A DNA stretch of 7,609 nucleotides. Source: SIG510 sp045540975 (GTDB lineage: Bacteria > Bacillota > Clostridia > Oscillospirales > JAAYXM01). Under the pieces are notes generated by a model. It was given only the letters and a program-made list of their open reading frames with translations. It had not been told where the DNA came from and searched no databases. Of the stretch, positions 5,569-7,609 are shown piece by piece. The stretch is from NCBI GenBank assembly GCA_045540975.1, contig JAZQIE010000081.1:1-7609 (forward strand). Direction: 5' to 3'. Made by a program: the position numbers and the translations under genes. Within the stretch, counting starts at the first letter, position 1; every line of letters begins with the position of its first letter.

Positions 5569-6306
5569 ATGAGAATTGCAATTTGCGATGACGATGCGCT
5601 CTGCCGCGAGGAGGCGCTCGCCGCAACCAATGAATTTCTCGCGCGCTCCGGACACACGGCAGCGGTCGAGGTGTTTTCCCACTCAGACGATGTCATCGAC
5701 GCGGTGGAAAAGCGCGGTGGGTTTGATTTGTATATTTTGGACGTGGTCATGCCGCACACCGACGGGATTGCGTTGGGCGAAGCCTTGCGGGGGCTTGGGT
5801 GTGACGGGAAAATCATTTACCTGACCTCGAGTGATGAGTTTGCCCTGCATTCCTACCGTGTCAAGGCGTTTGACTATCTCTTAAAACCGATTGACCGCGA
5901 GAAGTTTTTTTCGTGTGTCACATCCGCGGCGGCGGAGATTTCCGAGCGCAAGGGCAAGAGTGTTTTGGTGAAGACCAAGGATGCCACGGTGAAGGTCTCT
6001 CTTGACCGCATTTTATACGCCGCACTCGCGCGCCGTGCGATTGAATATGTCCTCACAGACGGCAAGCGGCTGGAAAGCACACAAATCCGCTCCTCGTTTT
6101 TGGAAGCAACCACGGATTTGGTCGCGGATGCACGTTTTTTCCGCTCGGGTGCCAGTTTGGTACTCAATCTCGGAAATATCACCGAGATTGGGGCGGACTC
6201 CCTCACCTTCAAGGGCGGCGAGACTTTGAATTTCGGCAAAAAGGCGCTGCGTGAAATCCGCTCGGCGTGGTGCGAATTCTGTCTGGATGAGGTGAAGGGG
6301 AAATGA
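5569..6306 (+). CDS. LytTR-family response regulator (AgrA/LytR type)
   Basis: This 245-residue cytosolic regulator has an N-terminal receiver domain (1-about 120) and a C-terminal LytTR DNA-binding domain (about 135-240). The receiver contains the acidic pocket D7-D9, phospho-acceptor D58 in YILDVVMPHTDG, switch residue T86 in IIYLTSSD, and K106 in DYLLKP, so it should be phosphorylatable. The LytTR part is visible from VLVKTKDATVKVSLDRILYA, with RRAIEYVLTDGKRLES and the RFFRSGASLVLNLGNITEI core before the end. An upstream in-frame reading exists to 5008, but it runs through the divergent gene and promoter. The ATG at 5569 has AGAGGTG just upstream and begins the canonical MRIAICDDD. The stop overlaps the kinase start by four bases. 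Confidence 0.96.
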   Translation: MRIAICDDDALCREEALAATNEFLARSGHTAAVEVFSHSDDVIDAVEKRGGFDLYILDVVMPHTDGIALGEALRGLGCDGKIIYLTSSDEFALHSYRVKAFDYLLKPIDREKFFSCVTSAAAEISERKGKSVLVKTKDATVKVSLDRILYAALARRAIEYVLTDGKRLESTQIRSSFLEATTDLVADARFFRSGASLVLNLGNITEIGADSLTFKGGETLNFGKKALREIRSAWCEFCLDEVKGK

Positions 6307-7568
6307 CGGTTTTGAAGGATTTTTCCATTATCTGGTCGCTGATTCACACGCTGGTGCTGTTTTTACTGCTCTTTGAGTCGCGCTATCCAAAGAAAAAGAC
6401 ACTCCGCCTCACCGCATTTTTTATGATCCCGCTCATTGCGGTGAATTTTGCACTGTTTCTCGGCCTCGGCACGGCGGTGTATATGAAGCTCATGCTTCTG
6501 ACTCTGAGTCTGCCGAGTTTTCTCTTCTTTTGGTTTCTCGCGCGGCATCGCGGCGGGCGGTTTGTATTCACCTTCTGTATGGTGGATACCATTGTACTGG
6601 AGATTTTATACATCACCAACATCATTGACCGCTATATTCCCGGGGAATGGTTTTTGTTCACGGTGCGGCTGGTCGTCTACCCGCTTTTGGAGTGGCTGGT
6701 GTATGCAAAGCTCAAAGCCGTGTACCGCAAAATCCAAAACGAGGTGGACGGCGGTTGGTGGATTTTCGCGCTGACCGGGATTTTGTTTTACATCGCAATC
6801 ACCCTTGCGATGAGTTTCCACACCGCAAGCGCAGACCATCCCGAGCATATGTCGGTGTTTTGGATTTTGCTTGCGCTGATGCCGATTTCGTACATCAATA
6901 TTTTCAACACCCTGCGCCATCAACAGCGCGTATTTGAGAGTAAGGAGCAGGAAAACCTGCTCAAGGTACAGGTTTCCACCGTGCAGCGCAGGATTGAGGA
7001 GTTTTCCCTCTCCAACGCCCAATTTTCCAAGGAGCGGCATGATTTCCGCCACAAGCTGCAAACCATCTCGCGCCTTGTGGAGATGAAGAAGTACGACGAA
7101 CTGCTCACCACGGTTGCAAAATATAACGAAATGCTCGACGAAACCAAGGTGAAGCGGTACTGCGAGAATGCGGTACTTGATGCGGTGCTCAGCTCGTATT
7201 TATACAAAGCAGAGCGCGAGGGGATCCGTGTCACCACCGCGCTCAGTTTCCCCGACCCGCTCCCTGTGGATGATGCGGAGCTTGCCACCGCGCTTGCAAA
7301 CGCGATTGAAAACGCCATCCACGCCCAAGCGGAGGTGGAGGAGAGCGCGCGGCACATTGAGGTCAAGGCAATCATCTCGCCCCGGTTTATGCTTGAGGTG
7401 AAAAACACCTGCACCGCGGTCACCTTCGATGAAAACGGTATCCCCACCACAAACGAGGAGGGGCACGGCTTTGGTACACGCTCGATTGTCGCCTTCTGCG
7501 ATAAGTATGACGCGTTTTACGAGTTCAAGGTGCAAGACGGGGTGTTCAGTCTACGAATTTTGTTCTAA
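6303..7568 (+). CDS. AgrC/ComD-like GHKL sensor histidine kinase
   Basis: This 421-residue kinase has a sensor half of about six or seven membrane helices (about 8-25, 36-57, 62-80, 87-108, 116-137, 153-171, 184-201). A cytoplasmic helical linker follows (about 205-240), then the kinase core. The phospho-acceptor motif is ERHDFRHKLQ (H246, second H250), typical of the HPK10-like AgrC group. The ATP-binding domain has the N box LANAIENAIHA (N333, N337), VKNTC (366-370) and the G box GHGFGTRS (387-394). It phosphorylates the coupled LytTR regulator encoded just upstream, inferred from the ATGA overlap (6303-6306). AgrC-type kinases usually sense exported peptides, but no peptide precursor or AgrB-like processing gene is seen in this window. 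The signal is therefore unknown. The C terminus is complete, ending at the TAA at 7566-7568. Confidence 0.95.
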   Translation: MTVLKDFSIIWSLIHTLVLFLLLFESRYPKKKTLRLTAFFMIPLIAVNFALFLGLGTAVYMKLMLLTLSLPSFLFFWFLARHRGGRFVFTFCMVDTIVLEILYITNIIDRYIPGEWFLFTVRLVVYPLLEWLVYAKLKAVYRKIQNEVDGGWWIFALTGILFYIAITLAMSFHTASADHPEHMSVFWILLALMPISYINIFNTLRHQQRVFESKEQENLLKVQVSTVQRRIEEFSLSNAQFSKERHDFRHKLQTISRLVEMKKYDELLTTVAKYNEMLDETKVKRYCENAVLDAVLSSYLYKAEREGIRVTTALSFPDPLPVDDAELATALANAIENAIHAQAEVEESARHIEVKAIISPRFMLEVKNTCTAVTFDENGIPTTNEEGHGFGTRSIVAFCDKYDAFYEFKVQDGVFSLRILF

Positions 7569-7595
7569 AAAAAGAAACAAAGTGGCCGACAATCC

Positions 7596-7606
7596 ATCCG
7601 CTTCGC
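7596..7606 (+). repeat. Fragment matching mini-hairpin unit 2
   Basis: The 11 bases here are identical to 283-293, the first arm, loop and start of the second arm of mini-hairpin unit 2. The next bases (GCC) do not complete the same dyad before the window ends. It lies in the intergenic tail after the kinase gene, so the element may be a dispersed intergenic repeat. An 11-base match could also be chance. I see no terminator for the kinase operon before the window ends. Confidence 0.35.
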
Positions 7607-7609
7607 GCC

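Overview
The window looks like chromosomal DNA from a Gram-positive, Firmicutes-type bacterium, most likely a clostridial or Oscillospiraceae-like gut or anaerobic lineage. This is inferred from strong AGGAGG-type ribosome binding sites, a consensus sigma-A promoter, an S-layer-homology (SLH) surface protein with InlB-type repeats, and an AgrC/LytTR-style two-component system. Coding regions are fairly GC-rich and the control regions are AT-rich. No insertion sequence, phage gene, CRISPR array or integrase is visible.

Layout. Bases 1-254 hold a promoter, a tRNA-Leu(GAG) gene with encoded CCA, and a perfect 18-bp terminator hairpin. Bases 262-331 hold four consecutive small hairpins with three- or four-base loops. 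They lie just before the ribosome binding site of a plus-strand TIM-barrel sugar isomerase/epimerase-like gene (351-1130). That gene converges on a four-gene minus-strand cluster, and one terminator (1117-1146) serves both sides. In transcription order the cluster is a polytopic membrane protein of GT-C type (5409-4135), a DPM-like family 2 glycosyltransferase (4144-3434), a secreted SLH protein with InlB/Flg_new repeats (3462-1501), and a small unknown protein starting at TTG (1480-1151). The first three overlap and the last follows after 20 bases, so this is almost certainly one transcript.

The intergenic region 5410-5568 is a divergent control region. To the right it drives a LytTR response regulator (5569-6306) and an AgrC-like GHKL sensor kinase (6303-7568), coupled by an ATGA overlap. 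Two near-identical direct repeats spaced exactly 21 bp abut the -35 box of the regulator promoter. This is the geometry of AgrA/LytTR operators and suggests autoregulation. An extended -10 element for the minus-strand surface operon lies on the other side of the same repeats.

Working model (inference): a two-component system sensing an unknown, possibly peptide, signal controls itself and perhaps the divergent operon. That operon encodes a surface-anchored SLH protein and two glycosyltransferase-type proteins that may decorate it or its cell-wall polymer anchor. No wholly new system can be claimed from the sequence. The strongest leads are the LytTR operator, the glycosyltransferase/SLH operon, the mini-hairpin array and the 109-residue unknown protein.
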